Assembly: GCA_050258555.1 (NCBI GenBank)
Contig: JBLMZA010000020.1
Location: 36,185-100,184, forward strand
Reading direction: 5' to 3'
Length of the DNA: 64,000 bases
Source of the DNA: CAISDA01 sp050258555
Lineage (GTDB): Bacteria; Bacteroidota; Ignavibacteria; UBA10030; UBA8401
How positions within the stretch are numbered: the stretch's first letter is position 1; every line of letters starts with the position of its first letter. A program made the translations under genes and the position numbers. The notes below the pieces were generated by a model, which was not told where the DNA came from, searched no databases, and saw only the letters and a list, made by a program, of their open reading frames with translations. Positions 8,269 through 16,879 of the stretch are shown one piece after another.

Positions 8269-8341
8269 TGCACCCACCAGGACTCGAACCTGGAACCCAA
8301 TGATTAAGAGTCATTTGCTCTACCAATTGAGCCATGGGTGC
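8269..8341 (-). tRNA. tRNA-Lys (anticodon CTT)
   Basis: A 73-base cloverleaf. The acceptor arms GCACCCA (8341-8335) and TGGGTGC (8276-8270) pair perfectly. The anticodon stem AATGA/TCATT encloses loop CTCTTAA, giving anticodon CTT (codon AAG). The T-arm contains GGTTCGAGTCC. CCA is not encoded. A promoter (8363-8391) and a terminator (8226-8263) flank it, so it is a single-gene transcript. Confidence 0.96.
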
Positions 8342-8362
8342 GTTGTAAAACTTGGTGCATTA

Positions 8363-8391
8363 AATGTAATGAGATTTCTGCTCGATGTCAA
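8363..8391 (-). promoter_or_regulatory. Sigma-70-type promoter for tRNA-Lys
   Basis: Minus strand: -35 TTGACA (8391-8386), 17-base spacer, -10 TACATT (8368-8363). The predicted start lies about 14 bases before the tRNA 5' end. Confidence 0.75.
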
Positions 8392-8448
8392 TACGCGCCG
8401 GGATGTTTTTTTCATCCTGCAGCGTTTTTTGAGGCGCGCTGCGGGCGC

Positions 8449-8781
8449 TTACTGCTGGCCCTGCTGAGCAGGCGCCTGCTGCGGCACGGATGCCGGCGGA
8501 ACGGCGCTCTGACCCGACTGGATCACGCTCGGACGCGTCGTCTTGCCTTTTCCGGGAAGGAAAAAAATGTTCGTCAGAAGCGCGATCACAATGAACGCTC
8601 CGGCAAGATAACTTGTTGCCTTAATAAGGAAGTCGGCTGTACGGCGGACGCCGAACACTGAACCGATATTGCCGCCTCCGAATGTACCTGCAAGACCGCC
8701 TCCCTTGCTGTTCTGCATGAGAATGGCGATAGTCAGAAAAATACAGATGATGATCTCGAGAAAAATCAAAAAGGTATACAT
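8449..8781 (-). CDS. secG: Preprotein translocase subunit SecG
   Basis: 110 residues. Two hydrophobic helices (about 3-22 and 55-75) flank the conserved SecG loop with LMQNSKGGGLAGTFGG and a Phe/Gly-rich stretch. The C-terminal 30 residues are Pro/Gln/Ala-rich and low in complexity, which is common in this family. SecG joins SecYE in the inner membrane and helps SecA-driven export. The gene is divergent from the phosphoesterase gene; the 109-base spacer is AT-rich and should hold both promoters. Confidence 0.93.
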   Translation of the reverse strand: MYTFLIFLEIIICIFLTIAILMQNSKGGGLAGTFGGGNIGSVFGVRRTADFLIKATSYLAGAFIVIALLTNIFFLPGKGKTTRPSVIQSGQSAVPPASVPQQAPAQQGQQ

Positions 8782-8890
8782 GGCGCTTCCTTATCAAAAA
8801 TAGGTTGAAATAAATGTAACAAATGGTTACTGTAAATGCAACACGAAAGTTGCCGGTTTTTCATTTTTTTACATCTTTTGAAGCAATTCC

Positions 8891-9757
8891 ATGAACGATC
8901 AGCACGTCCGTTCCATACCACTGATATCGCGCCGCGCATTTCTGCGCACCGGCGTCCTCGGCGCCGCCTCCCTCGCATTCCTCGGATCCTCGTATTCGAT
9001 TTCGCACGAGGACGACTACGATCTGGTCACGCGCACGATAAAAATTTCGAATCTTCCTCCGGAATTCCGCGGATTCACCATCGGACTCATGAGCGACATC
9101 CATTCGAGCGTCTTCATGAATCGCCAGGATATGAACGCCTACGTCTCGGCGATGAACGCGCTGAAGACCGACATCATCTTCGTGACCGGCGATTTCGTCA
9201 ACAGCAAGACGGAGGAAGTCTATCCGTTTGCCGAAGCGTTCTCGAACCTTCGCGCCCCCCTCGGCGTCTACGGAGTGCTCGGCAATCATGACTACTTTGC
9301 CGACGTCGACGTGGTGGCGAAGGAAGTCGACGGATGCGGCGTGAAGCTGCTGCGCAACGATGCGGTGAAAATTGAAAAGGACGGCGCCTTCATCACGCTT
9401 GCCGGCGTCGACGATATCGGCCGCGGCGTGAACCCCGCCGACTACATTGCGCGGGCGCTCGCCGGCGTGAAGAACGACAATCCCCGCATTCTGCTCTGCC
9501 ATAAGCCGTATTACATGGACGAGTTTTCCGATCATCGCTTCGACCTTGTCTTCAGCGGGCACACGCACGGCGGACAGATTGTCTTCGCCAAAATCAACGA
9601 TACATACATCACCCCCGCGTCTCTCTGGTCGAAATACGTGTGGGGATTGTACAGAAAGAACGGAACGCAGCTGTACGTGAACCGCGGCATCGGATCGGTG
9701 GGCGTGCCGTTCAGGCTGAACTGTCCGCCCGAGCTCACGAAGCTGACGCTTGCATAG
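8891..9757 (+). CDS. Tat-exported metallophosphoesterase (YaeI-like)
   Basis: 288 residues. The N-terminus carries a twin-arginine motif, SRRAFLRTG at about 13-21, followed by the hydrophobic stretch VLGAASLAFLG, so export or membrane anchoring by Tat is likely. The calcineurin-like metal-binding motifs are in order: SDIH, TGDFVNS, GNHDY, LCHKP and GHTHGGQ. This is the YaeI/YkuE group; relatives cleave phosphodiesters or lipid pyrophosphates such as UDP-diacylglucosamine, but the substrate is not decided here. The gene appears monocistronic. Confidence 0.85.
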   Translation: MNDQHVRSIPLISRRAFLRTGVLGAASLAFLGSSYSISHEDDYDLVTRTIKISNLPPEFRGFTIGLMSDIHSSVFMNRQDMNAYVSAMNALKTDIIFVTGDFVNSKTEEVYPFAEAFSNLRAPLGVYGVLGNHDYFADVDVVAKEVDGCGVKLLRNDAVKIEKDGAFITLAGVDDIGRGVNPADYIARALAGVKNDNPRILLCHKPYYMDEFSDHRFDLVFSGHTHGGQIVFAKINDTYITPASLWSKYVWGLYRKNGTQLYVNRGIGSVGVPFRLNCPPELTKLTLA

Positions 9758-9861
9758 GCGGAAGAAGAAATTTGTGTTGAAATTAGGACGTGATTTGTCT
9801 ATATTTTCCGGCAATAAATTTTTTTCCGACTCTTATAGACTCTCAATCACGCCCTTATCTT

Positions 9862-10437
9862 ATGATGGAAGCCACTCTGCATTCAATGCCTCAAAATACC
9901 GGATGGATCGAAGTGATCGCAGGCTGCATGTTCAGCGGAAAGACGGAAGAGCTGATCCGGCGCCTCCGCCGCGCTCAGATCGCCCGCCAGAAGGTCCTGA
10001 TCTTCAAGCCGAAAATCGATAACCGCTACAGCGCAAATCAGATCGTTTCTCACAGCGAACAGTCGCTGATCTCCACCGTGATCGAAGACGCCAGGGAAAT
10101 CCTCACCCATGCGGCCGATGCGCAGGTGATCGGCATCGACGAAGGACAATTCTTCGGCCCGAACATCGTCGACATCTGCGAACAGCTCGCCAACAGCGGC
10201 AAGCGCGTGATCGTGGCCGGCCTCGATCAGGATTACCGCGGCAAGCCGTTCGAGCCCATGCCGCAGCTGATGGCCGTCGCCGAATACGTCACAAAGACGC
10301 TTGCGATCTGCATGGTCTGCGGAAATCCCGCCGACCGCACGCAGCGCATCACCGATTCGCACGAACGCGTCGTCGTGGGCGCCAAAGGCGCGTATGAAGC
10401 GCGCTGCCGTCACTGTTACGAGCCGCCCAAATGCTGA
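9862..10437 (+). CDS. tdk: Thymidine kinase (type II)
   Basis: 191 residues from ATG 9862 (9865, 9886 and an upstream 9790 start are in-frame alternatives; the domain begins at GWIEVIAGCMFSGKT). The P-loop is GCMFSGKTEELIRRL, the Walker B/catalytic segment IGIDEGQFF. The zinc ribbon is made of CMVCG and CRHCY near the C-terminus. It phosphorylates thymidine and deoxyuridine with ATP in the salvage pathway. The nucleoside transporter and purine nucleoside phosphorylase genes follow on the same strand, giving a nucleoside uptake and salvage unit. Confidence 0.93.
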   Translation: MMEATLHSMPQNTGWIEVIAGCMFSGKTEELIRRLRRAQIARQKVLIFKPKIDNRYSANQIVSHSEQSLISTVIEDAREILTHAADAQVIGIDEGQFFGPNIVDICEQLANSGKRVIVAGLDQDYRGKPFEPMPQLMAVAEYVTKTLAICMVCGNPADRTQRITDSHERVVVGAKGAYEARCRHCYEPPKC

Positions 10438-10518
10438 GGCGTCCGGCGCTGGCCCGAATTCATCGATGCCTGTCTGGTCCCGGCATTTATTCCGTTCACT
10501 CATAATCTCATTACCATC

Positions 10519-11868
10519 ATGGATGTTGTTTCCCTGTTGCGCGGCGTCGGCGGTGTGATCTTCCTGCTTGCCATAGCCTTTGTGTTCTCGAACAATAAAA
10601 AGCGGATTGACTGGAAACTCGTCGGCACGGGCCTGCTCATCCAGCTCATCTTCGCCATTTTCATCATACACGCCGAGACGCTCCGCTCGTGGTTCTACCC
10701 TCTCGGCCTGATGAAGGACGCGATCGACTGGCTCGGCAACGCCGTCGTGGCGCTGCTCAATTTCACGAGCAAGGGATCGGAATTCGTCTTCGGCAAGCTG
10801 GCGATCAATTCCGGCCCGGACAGCATCGGCTTCTTCTTCGCGTTCCAGGTGCTGCCGACCATCATATTCGTCTCGGCGCTCACATCGGTGCTGTATTATC
10901 TGAACATCCTGCAGACGGTCGTCAAAGGCATGGCGTGGGTCATGGCGAAGCTCATGGGCACCAGCGGCGCCGAATCGCTGTCGAATACCGCCAACATCTT
11001 CGTCGGCCAGACCGAGGCGCCGCTGCTCATCCGTCCCTATATCGGCGCGATGACGAATTCCGAACTCCTCACGATCATGGTGGGCGGCATGGCGACCATC
11101 GCCGGAGGCGTGATGGCCAGCTACATTCAGATGCTCGGACAGGCATACGCCAACGCGTATCATCTTCCTCTTGCCGAGGCGCAGTTGAAGTTCGCCGTGC
11201 AGCTCCTGGCCGCCAGCACGATGGCGGCTCCGGCCGGACTGGCCATATCAAAGATTCTGTATCCTGAAACCGAAGTGCCCGAAACGAAAGGCACCGTCCG
11301 ATTGAAGGTCGATAAAAATGCGTCGAACGTGATCGAAGCCGCAGCCACGGGCGCGGCCGACGGCCTCCAGCTTGCTTTAAATGTCGCCGGCATGCTCCTT
11401 GCCTTCATTGCCTTGATCGCGATGCTTAACTATATTCTTGTGGCCATCGGCGACGTGACGACGGCCAATGTCTGGCTCACGGCGCATACGGGACAGCCGC
11501 TTTCGATGCAGCTCGTCTTCGGAAGCGTGCTCCAGTTTGTCGGACTTGCCATCGGCGTACCGATGAGCGATGCGTTCAATTTCGGAAGCCTCATCGGCAC
11601 GAAAGTCGTGCTGAACGAATTTGTCGCCTATCTCGATCTGACGAAACTCTTCACGGCCGGCGCCATGTCGGAAAAAGGCATTCTCATGGCCACATACGCG
11701 CTGTGCGGGTTCGCCAACTTTTCGTCGATCGCCATACAGATCGGCGGCATCAGCCCGCTTGCGCCGCACAGGAAAAAGGACATTGCGGCGCTGGGACTCA
11801 AAGCCGTGCTTGGCGGCATGCTTGCAACACTCATGACGGCGACGATCGCCGGTATTCTTGTCGGATAA
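10519..11868 (+). CDS. Concentrative nucleoside transporter (NupC/CNT family)
   Basis: 449 residues with about eight to ten hydrophobic segments spread over the whole length. CNT signatures are present: FVGQTEAPLLIRPYI, VLNEFVAYLDL and the late segment YALCGFANFSSIAIQIGG. CNT proteins import nucleosides with Na+ or H+ across the inner membrane. The gene starts 81 bases after tdk and its stop codon lies five bases before the phosphorylase start, which supports joint function in salvage of external nucleosides. Nucleoside specificity cannot be read from sequence. Confidence 0.93.
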   Translation: MDVVSLLRGVGGVIFLLAIAFVFSNNKKRIDWKLVGTGLLIQLIFAIFIIHAETLRSWFYPLGLMKDAIDWLGNAVVALLNFTSKGSEFVFGKLAINSGPDSIGFFFAFQVLPTIIFVSALTSVLYYLNILQTVVKGMAWVMAKLMGTSGAESLSNTANIFVGQTEAPLLIRPYIGAMTNSELLTIMVGGMATIAGGVMASYIQMLGQAYANAYHLPLAEAQLKFAVQLLAASTMAAPAGLAISKILYPETEVPETKGTVRLKVDKNASNVIEAAATGAADGLQLALNVAGMLLAFIALIAMLNYILVAIGDVTTANVWLTAHTGQPLSMQLVFGSVLQFVGLAIGVPMSDAFNFGSLIGTKVVLNEFVAYLDLTKLFTAGAMSEKGILMATYALCGFANFSSIAIQIGGISPLAPHRKKDIAALGLKAVLGGMLATLMTATIAGILVG

Positions 11869-11873
11869 TTCAC

Positions 11874-12695
11874 ATGACTCCAATACTTTCTGAATCGGTC
11901 GCATACATTCGATCGCGGACATCGGCGGTTCCCAGAATCGCACTCGTGCTGGGCTCGGGACTCGGCGAGTTCGGTACGCTCCTGTCCGATACCACATCGA
12001 TCGATGCGCACGACATCCCCCACTATCCCGTCTCATCCGTGCAGGGACATGCCGGGCGGCTTCTCTTCGGCACGCTCGAACATGGTGGAAGAAAATCGGC
12101 CCAACTGCTGGTCTTTCAGGGGCGTGTGCATTTCTATGAATGTGCCGACTTGCAGAAAGTGGTGTATCCCATACGGATCGCGCGCGCGCTCGGCGCCGAC
12201 ATGCTCCTGGTGACGAATGCGGCCGGAGGCATCAATCCCCTGTTCGCTCCGGGCGATCTTATGTTCATCCGCGATTACATCAATCTCACGGGCGAGAATC
12301 CCCTCCGTGGTTCAGCCGATGTGCTGTCGCACCGCATCGTGCCGTCGTTCGATCTGCAGCTGCTTGCGCGCGCAAAAGGCGTGGCCGAATCGCATCACAT
12401 CCCGACGCGTGAGGGCGTGTACTGCTGGACGAAGGGACCGACGTACGAGACGGCTGCGGAGATACGGATGATGCGGACGGCGGGCGCCGATGCGGTGGGA
12501 ATGTCGACGGCTCCGGAAGTGATGACGGCGGCGCAGAGCGGCATGCGGGTGCTCGGCATTTCCTGCATTACGAATATGGCGACAGGCATTTCGAAGGAAA
12601 AGCTGTCGCATGCCGAAGTGACCGAAACGGCGAATATGGTGAAGAAGAATTTTTCACGGCTGGTGAGCGAGATTATTTTCGATCTATCCGCGTAG
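11874..12695 (+). CDS. Purine nucleoside phosphorylase (trimeric, PNP-I family)
   Basis: 273 residues from ATG 11874, five bases after the transporter stop. Motifs of the trimeric PNP/MTAP family: LVLGSGLGEFG (phosphate binding), VFQGRVHFYE, LVTNAAGGINP, the base-binding segment KGPTYETAAEI and GMSTAPEVMTA, with ITNMATG near the end. It splits inosine, guanosine and their deoxy forms to base and (deoxy)ribose-1-phosphate. The 3' end overlaps the convergent miaA by 12 bases, so the two transcripts read into each other without room for a separate terminator. Confidence 0.93.
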   Translation: MTPILSESVAYIRSRTSAVPRIALVLGSGLGEFGTLLSDTTSIDAHDIPHYPVSSVQGHAGRLLFGTLEHGGRKSAQLLVFQGRVHFYECADLQKVVYPIRIARALGADMLLVTNAAGGINPLFAPGDLMFIRDYINLTGENPLRGSADVLSHRIVPSFDLQLLARAKGVAESHHIPTREGVYCWTKGPTYETAAEIRMMRTAGADAVGMSTAPEVMTAAQSGMRVLGISCITNMATGISKEKLSHAEVTETANMVKKNFSRLVSEIIFDLSA

Positions 12696-13634
12696 GAGCC
12701 CGACTGCACGCTCGGCCGCCTTCCGCACATCATCGTCCGATGCCACGGAAAACCACCGGATCCGTTCGTCGTACCGGAACCAGGTGAGCTGCCGTTTGGC
12801 GAAGCGCCGCGTGTTCTGCTTCATCAGCTCGACCATGCGTTCATATGTCAGCTCTCCGCGCAGATAGGCAAAGGCTTCCTTGTATCCGACCGTCTGCAGC
12901 GACTTATACCGTTCATCATAGCCGGCGGCGCGCACTGCCTTCACTTCATCCAGAAATCCCTCTTCGATCATCCTGTCCACACGCCGGTTGATGCGTTCAT
13001 AGAGCGCCTTCCTGTCCCATTCGAGCCCCACAAAGACCGGGTGATACCGTTGTTCACGCACCTGCCGGTTATGGTGTTCGGTAAGGGGAATGCCGGTGGC
13101 GTAATACACTTCGAGAGCGCGGATGATCCGCCGCGTATTGGTGGGAAGCATGCGTGCGGCTGCGGCCGGATCGACCTTCCTCAGCTCTTCAAGCATCGAG
13201 GCGCCGCCTTCCGTGCGCATCCGTTCCTCCAGGTCCGCGCGAAGTTCGTGCTGGATGGCCGGTCCCTCGAAGAGACCGTCCACCAGGGCTTCGACGTATA
13301 AACCCGTTCCTCCGGCGATGATCGGAAATTTCCCCCGCGAAAGCACGTCGGCAATCACCTTCCTGCCCTGTTCCGAAAAATCGCCGGCCGAGAAATGCTC
13401 GTCCGGCAGCAGGATATCGATAAAATGATGCGGCACAGCCTTAAGCTCTTCGGGAGAAGGCTTTGCGGTTCCGATCGTAAGCAGTTTATAGATCTGTCGC
13501 GAATCGGCAGACAGGATCTCGCCGTTCAGCGCCTGCGCCGTCCGGATGGCGAGCGCGGTCTTGCCCGATGCCGTCGGACCGACGATGCAGAGTATTTTCG
13601 GCAGATGATGAGTCGGTGGCACTGCGGCGTTCAC
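12684..13634 (-). CDS. miaA: tRNA dimethylallyltransferase
   Basis: 316 residues, exactly the usual size, from GTG 13634, which overlaps the pcm stop codon by four bases (GTGA). A second GTG lies four codons further in. The P-loop is IVGPTASGKTALA, then SADSRQIYK, GTAKPS, IAGGTGLYVEAL and RIIRALEVY, and QLTWFR near the C-terminus, all MiaA signatures. It adds an isopentenyl group to A37 of tRNAs that read codons starting with U. It is the last gene of the folP-cdaA-GT2-pcm-miaA run. Confidence 0.95.
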   Translation of the reverse strand: MNAAVPPTHHLPKILCIVGPTASGKTALAIRTAQALNGEILSADSRQIYKLLTIGTAKPSPEELKAVPHHFIDILLPDEHFSAGDFSEQGRKVIADVLSRGKFPIIAGGTGLYVEALVDGLFEGPAIQHELRADLEERMRTEGGASMLEELRKVDPAAAARMLPTNTRRIIRALEVYYATGIPLTEHHNRQVREQRYHPVFVGLEWDRKALYERINRRVDRMIEEGFLDEVKAVRAAGYDERYKSLQTVGYKEAFAYLRGELTYERMVELMKQNTRRFAKRQLTWFRYDERIRWFSVASDDDVRKAAERAVGLLRG

Positions 13635-14266
13635 TCCCAGGCATGGCGGCCGATGAGCGGCACGAATTTGAAGCCTTCCTCTTTGTATTCCATGAATTTG
13701 TCGCCATTGCGCTCCAGGACGATGATCGTCTGCGACTCCTTGTCCCCGACGGGAATCACAAGGCGCCCTCCATCGGCCAGCTGGTCCTTCAGGGGCTGGG
13801 GAACGCACGGGCTTCCGGCGGTGACGATGATGCCGTTATAGGGAGCGTATTCAGGCCATCCCAGTGTTCCGTCGCCGGCTTTGGCCAGCACGGCGGCATT
13901 GAGCGCATCGAACATGATGCGCGCCTTGGCCAGCAGGTCGAGCTGCCGTTCGACGGAATAGACGCGGCAGCCCATTTCTGCAAGCACGGCGGCCTGGTAG
14001 CCCGAACCGGTGCCGACTTCAAGCACTTTATCTCCGCGTTTGACGCCGAGGGCCTGCGTCATATAGGCAACGGTAAACGGCTGCGAGATCGTCTGGTTGC
14101 AGCCGATCGGCAGCGCCGTATCTTCATACGCACGCGATTGAAACAACGGCCCGACGAATCTGTGCCGTTCCACTTTCCCCATCGCCAAGAGTACTGCTTC
14201 ATCCGAAATTCCGCGCCTGCGGAGTAATTTGATGAGATCCTGCCGTTCACTTTCAAAACGTGTCAA
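13631..14266 (-). CDS. pcm: Protein-L-isoaspartate O-methyltransferase
   Basis: 211 residues. The PCMT family entry motif FVGPLFQSRAYEDTALPIG is followed by QTISQPFTVAYMTQAL, the SAM-binding loop VLEVGTGSGYQAAVLAEM and the later IIVTAGSPCVPQPL. It methylates isoaspartyl residues with SAM and starts repair of aged proteins in the cytosol. The stop overlaps the miaA start; the GT2 gene ends 11 bases upstream. Confidence 0.94.
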   Translation of the reverse strand: MTRFESERQDLIKLLRRRGISDEAVLLAMGKVERHRFVGPLFQSRAYEDTALPIGCNQTISQPFTVAYMTQALGVKRGDKVLEVGTGSGYQAAVLAEMGCRVYSVERQLDLLAKARIMFDALNAAVLAKAGDGTLGWPEYAPYNGIIVTAGSPCVPQPLKDQLADGGRLVIPVGDKESQTIIVLERNGDKFMEYKEEGFKFVPLIGRHAWE

Positions 14267-14277
14267 AAGAAATTCCT

Positions 14278-14946
14278 TTATGGTTGAAAATCGGTCAGCA
14301 GCACGCTGATGAAGCGTTTCGTCGTATGCCAGTGCGTCATGCTGCTTTTTTCCCCTGCATAGACCGTGTCGATCGGTATCGCGCCGAATGTGAAACCACG
14401 CTGCGCGGCGCGGATGATGAACTCCGTCTCGGCTTCGAATCCTGCAGAGACCGTGCGCACCTGCTCGAGCACGCGCGCATGGATGAACCGGAACCCCGAC
14501 TGGCTGTCTTCGATCGGCGCACGGGTCCGCATTCGCACGAGCCGCGTCGTCATGAGGTTCGAGAGCCGCCGGTGATACGGCATGCCCTTCAGTGCATGGA
14601 GCCGCGATCCGATGATGATGTCCCTGTGTGTCGATGCATAGGCGTCGATGAATCGCGGGATGTCTTCGGGCTGGTGCTGGAGGTCCGAGTCCATCGTGAT
14701 GACGGCGTCGTATCCGCCTGTCAGTGCGGCGTCGAAGCCCGTCGTGAGCGCGGCTCCCTTTCCCCTGTTGACCGGATGGGAAATGACGCGGACCTGGAAT
14801 GCGCGCGCGATCTCCGGCGTGCGGTCTGTCGATCCGTCGTCGACAACGATCGTGGCATCCGTCGGGTGGACGCGAGCCGTCCGTTCGAGCAGTGTGCCGA
14901 TCGAAGCGGCGGCATTATACGAGGGAATGATGAGCGCGCATTTCAT
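14278..14946 (-). CDS. Family 2 glycosyltransferase, polyprenyl-phosphate-sugar synthase type
   Basis: 222 residues, a bare GT-A domain without membrane helices. It begins CALIIPSYNAAASIG, followed by IVVDDGSTDRT, NRGKGAALTTGF and the DxD metal site MDSDLQHQPEDI. This pattern is that of dolichyl/undecaprenyl-phosphate mannose or glucose synthases (DPM1-like). The sugar and acceptor are unknown. It lies six bases after cdaA and 11 bases before pcm in the same transcript, with no evident functional tie to either. Confidence 0.85.
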   Translation of the reverse strand: MKCALIIPSYNAAASIGTLLERTARVHPTDATIVVDDGSTDRTPEIARAFQVRVISHPVNRGKGAALTTGFDAALTGGYDAVITMDSDLQHQPEDIPRFIDAYASTHRDIIIGSRLHALKGMPYHRRLSNLMTTRLVRMRTRAPIEDSQSGFRFIHARVLEQVRTVSAGFEAETEFIIRAAQRGFTFGAIPIDTVYAGEKSSMTHWHTTKRFISVLLTDFQP

Positions 14947-14952
14947 AGGTCG

Positions 14953-15765
14953 TTATTCCGGCCGGAGCGCCTCTTTGACATTGGCGAGCGAACGCTGCAT
15001 CGAAAGCACGAGACGCTCGCGCAGTTCCTTCCGCAGTTCCTGCGGTGTCAGTTTGCGTATGAGCAAACCGTTGTCTGCCAGCGAGATCGAGCCCGTTTCT
15101 TCGGAGATGATCACGGCCACCGCATCGGTCTGTTCCGAGATGCCGAGTCCCGCCCGGTGCCGCATGCCGAGCACGATATCTCCGATGCGCGTATTTGCCG
15201 AAAGCGGCAGCGTGCATCGAGCCGCTTCGAGCACCCGGTCGTTGACGATCACGGCGCCGTCGTGCAGCGGCGCACGCGGATTGAAAATCGCAAGCAGCAG
15301 CGAACGGCTGATGTGCGCATTGAGCTGTATTCCCGTTTCGATGAACGATTTCATGCCCGCCCCGCGTGAGACGACGATCAGCGCCCCCTGCCGCTTCTTC
15401 GAAAGCTCGACGGAAGCGCTGGCGATTTCCTCGATCGCCTCATTCACATTGAGTCTCAAAAACATCCTCACGAAACGGTTGCGTGCGACCTGCGAGAGGA
15501 GGCGGCGGATTTCCGGCTGGAACAGGATGATGAATCCCACGACCCAGATGTCGGTCAGTGTCTGCAGGATCCATCCCATCGCCTTCAGATTCCCGGCCCG
15601 CGATACGAACGAGAGCGCGATGATCACCATCAGGCCGATGAAGATCTGCACGGCGACAGTGCCGCGCATCACGACGTACAGGCGGTAGATGATGAACGAG
15701 ACGAGCGCGATGTCGATGCAGTCGATCAGCGTTACGGTGATAAATCCGATTTTGAAAAGTTCCAT
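14953..15765 (-). CDS. cdaA: Diadenylate cyclase CdaA (c-di-AMP synthase)
   Basis: 270 residues. Two or three membrane helices occupy residues about 10-80. The DAC (DisA_N) domain follows, with the catalytic LHDGA (DGA 169-171) and MRHRAG (RHR 202-204) motifs. It makes cyclic di-AMP from two ATP at the inner membrane. The partner CdaR and the phosphoglucosamine mutase GlmM, adjacent in Firmicutes, are absent; here the gene sits 14 bases after folP, an arrangement I recall from the Bacteroidota/Chlorobiota side. Potassium and wall homeostasis is the usual role of the messenger. Confidence 0.95.
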   Translation of the reverse strand: MELFKIGFITVTLIDCIDIALVSFIIYRLYVVMRGTVAVQIFIGLMVIIALSFVSRAGNLKAMGWILQTLTDIWVVGFIILFQPEIRRLLSQVARNRFVRMFLRLNVNEAIEEIASASVELSKKRQGALIVVSRGAGMKSFIETGIQLNAHISRSLLLAIFNPRAPLHDGAVIVNDRVLEAARCTLPLSANTRIGDIVLGMRHRAGLGISEQTDAVAVIISEETGSISLADNGLLIRKLTPQELRKELRERLVLSMQRSLANVKEALRPE

Positions 15766-15779
15766 GAAAAGCGTTTCGT

Positions 15780-16631
15780 TTATGAGACACGCATGATCGC
15801 ATCGGTCATCAATGCCACGTGCTTCATCTGTTTCACGTCGTGGACGCGGATGATGTTGGCTCCGTTCATGATGGCGACGGCCATGGTCGCCGCCGTTCCA
15901 AACACGCGGTCATCGACCGGCGTATCGGTCGCCGTGCCGATGAATCCCTTGCGCGATGTGCCGACGAGAAGCGGAACCTGGAGGTCCTTCAGCGCCGACA
16001 GATGTTTCAGCAGCAGCAGATTCTGCCTGTAGTTCTTCCCGAACCCGAAGCCCGGGTCGATGATCACATTCCCGATGCCGGCCGAGCGCGCCCGATCGAT
16101 GCATTCGCCCAGCTCGCGCGCGACGTCTTCGATCACGTTCGTATATGCCGGATTCTGCGGCATCTCCCATGGCATGCCCGGCGTGTGCATGAGCACGATT
16201 GCCGCCCCGTGCCGCGCGACGACCGACGGCATTGCGGGATCGAACATCATGCCGCTGATATCGTTCACAAGATCGGCGCCGGCGTCGAGCGCCGCCTCGG
16301 CGACTGACGATTTGTATGTATCGACCGAAATCGTGCACTCGCATTGCAGCTTCAGACGGCGGATCACCGGCAGGATGCGGCGGAGCTCCTCTTCGGCCGG
16401 CACTTCCATGGCGCCCTGTCCGTAGGTTGCGCCGCGGGGACGGGTCGACTCACCTCCGATGTCGATGATATCGGCGCCGTCGGCCGCCATTTTCATCGCA
16501 TGCGCCACGGCCTTGTCGGCGGTGTCGAAGCGGCCCCCGTCGGAGAACGAATCGGGCGTCACATTCAGGATGCCCATGACCAGCGTCCGCTTCGAACAGT
16601 CGATGATTTTCGAACCAATGACAAGTTCCAT
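15780..16631 (-). CDS. folP: Dihydropteroate synthase
   Basis: 283 residues. DHPS signatures are complete: GILNVTPDSFSDGG at the N-terminus, DIIDIGGESTRPR, ISVDTYKSSVA, LVNDISGMMFD, VIIDPGFGFGKN, LLVGTSRKGFIG and the C-terminal IIRVHDVKQ. It condenses p-aminobenzoate with 6-hydroxymethyl-dihydropterin pyrophosphate in folate synthesis; the fold is a cytosolic TIM barrel. It leads the folP-cdaA-GT2-pcm-miaA operon; a terminator upstream (16671-16696) separates it from the small basic protein gene. Confidence 0.96.
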   Translation of the reverse strand: MELVIGSKIIDCSKRTLVMGILNVTPDSFSDGGRFDTADKAVAHAMKMAADGADIIDIGGESTRPRGATYGQGAMEVPAEEELRRILPVIRRLKLQCECTISVDTYKSSVAEAALDAGADLVNDISGMMFDPAMPSVVARHGAAIVLMHTPGMPWEMPQNPAYTNVIEDVARELGECIDRARSAGIGNVIIDPGFGFGKNYRQNLLLLKHLSALKDLQVPLLVGTSRKGFIGTATDTPVDDRVFGTAATMAVAIMNGANIIRVHDVKQMKHVALMTDAIMRVS

Positions 16632-16670
16632 AGATTTCCCGCAATATATTCAATTCAACCGCGTTTCGCA

Positions 16671-16696
16671 ATAAAAAACCCTCGTTGCCGAGGGTT
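16671..16696 (-). terminator. Terminator after the small basic protein gene
   Basis: Minus strand: AACCCTCG-GCAA-CGAGGGTT, a perfect 8-bp stem with a tetraloop, followed by a T-run; five bases past the stop codon of the gene at 16702-16800. Confidence 0.9.
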
Positions 16697-16701
16697 GTCG
16701 A

Positions 16702-16800
16702 TCAGGATTTCTTCTGTGCACGCAGCGTCCGCGCCTTCGCTTTGAGCTTGATCCGGCGCCTGCGGTGCTTCTGCATCACGCGCATTCCCTTCTTGTTCAT
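16702..16800 (-). CDS. Very small basic protein, AURKAIP1/COX24 (bS22)-like
   Basis: 32 residues, 14 of them Lys or Arg, with no acidic residue. The order MNKKGMRVMQKHRRRRIK, then KLKAKARTLRAQKKS-like residues, resembles the tiny COX24/AURKAIP1 family known as a small-subunit ribosomal protein in some bacteria and mitochondria. A very strong Shine-Dalgarno (GGAGGGAGGAAG) lies directly before ATG 16800 and a perfect terminator lies just past the stop, so it looks like a real, highly translated gene. The family assignment rests on a short, biased sequence and is tentative; another minor ribosomal protein is possible. Confidence 0.68.
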   Translation of the reverse strand: MNKKGMRVMQKHRRRRIKLKAKARTLRAQKKS

Positions 16801-16879
16801 CTTCCTCCCTCCTTCTCACGTCGTTACGGTGACATCGTGAATTAAAATATCCAAAAAATCGCTGTGAATCAAGCGGATT

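Noticed and set aside
8170..8277. Longer N-terminus of endonuclease III
   Set aside because: It would translate through the tRNA terminator and lacks a ribosome-binding site; ATG 8169 has one.
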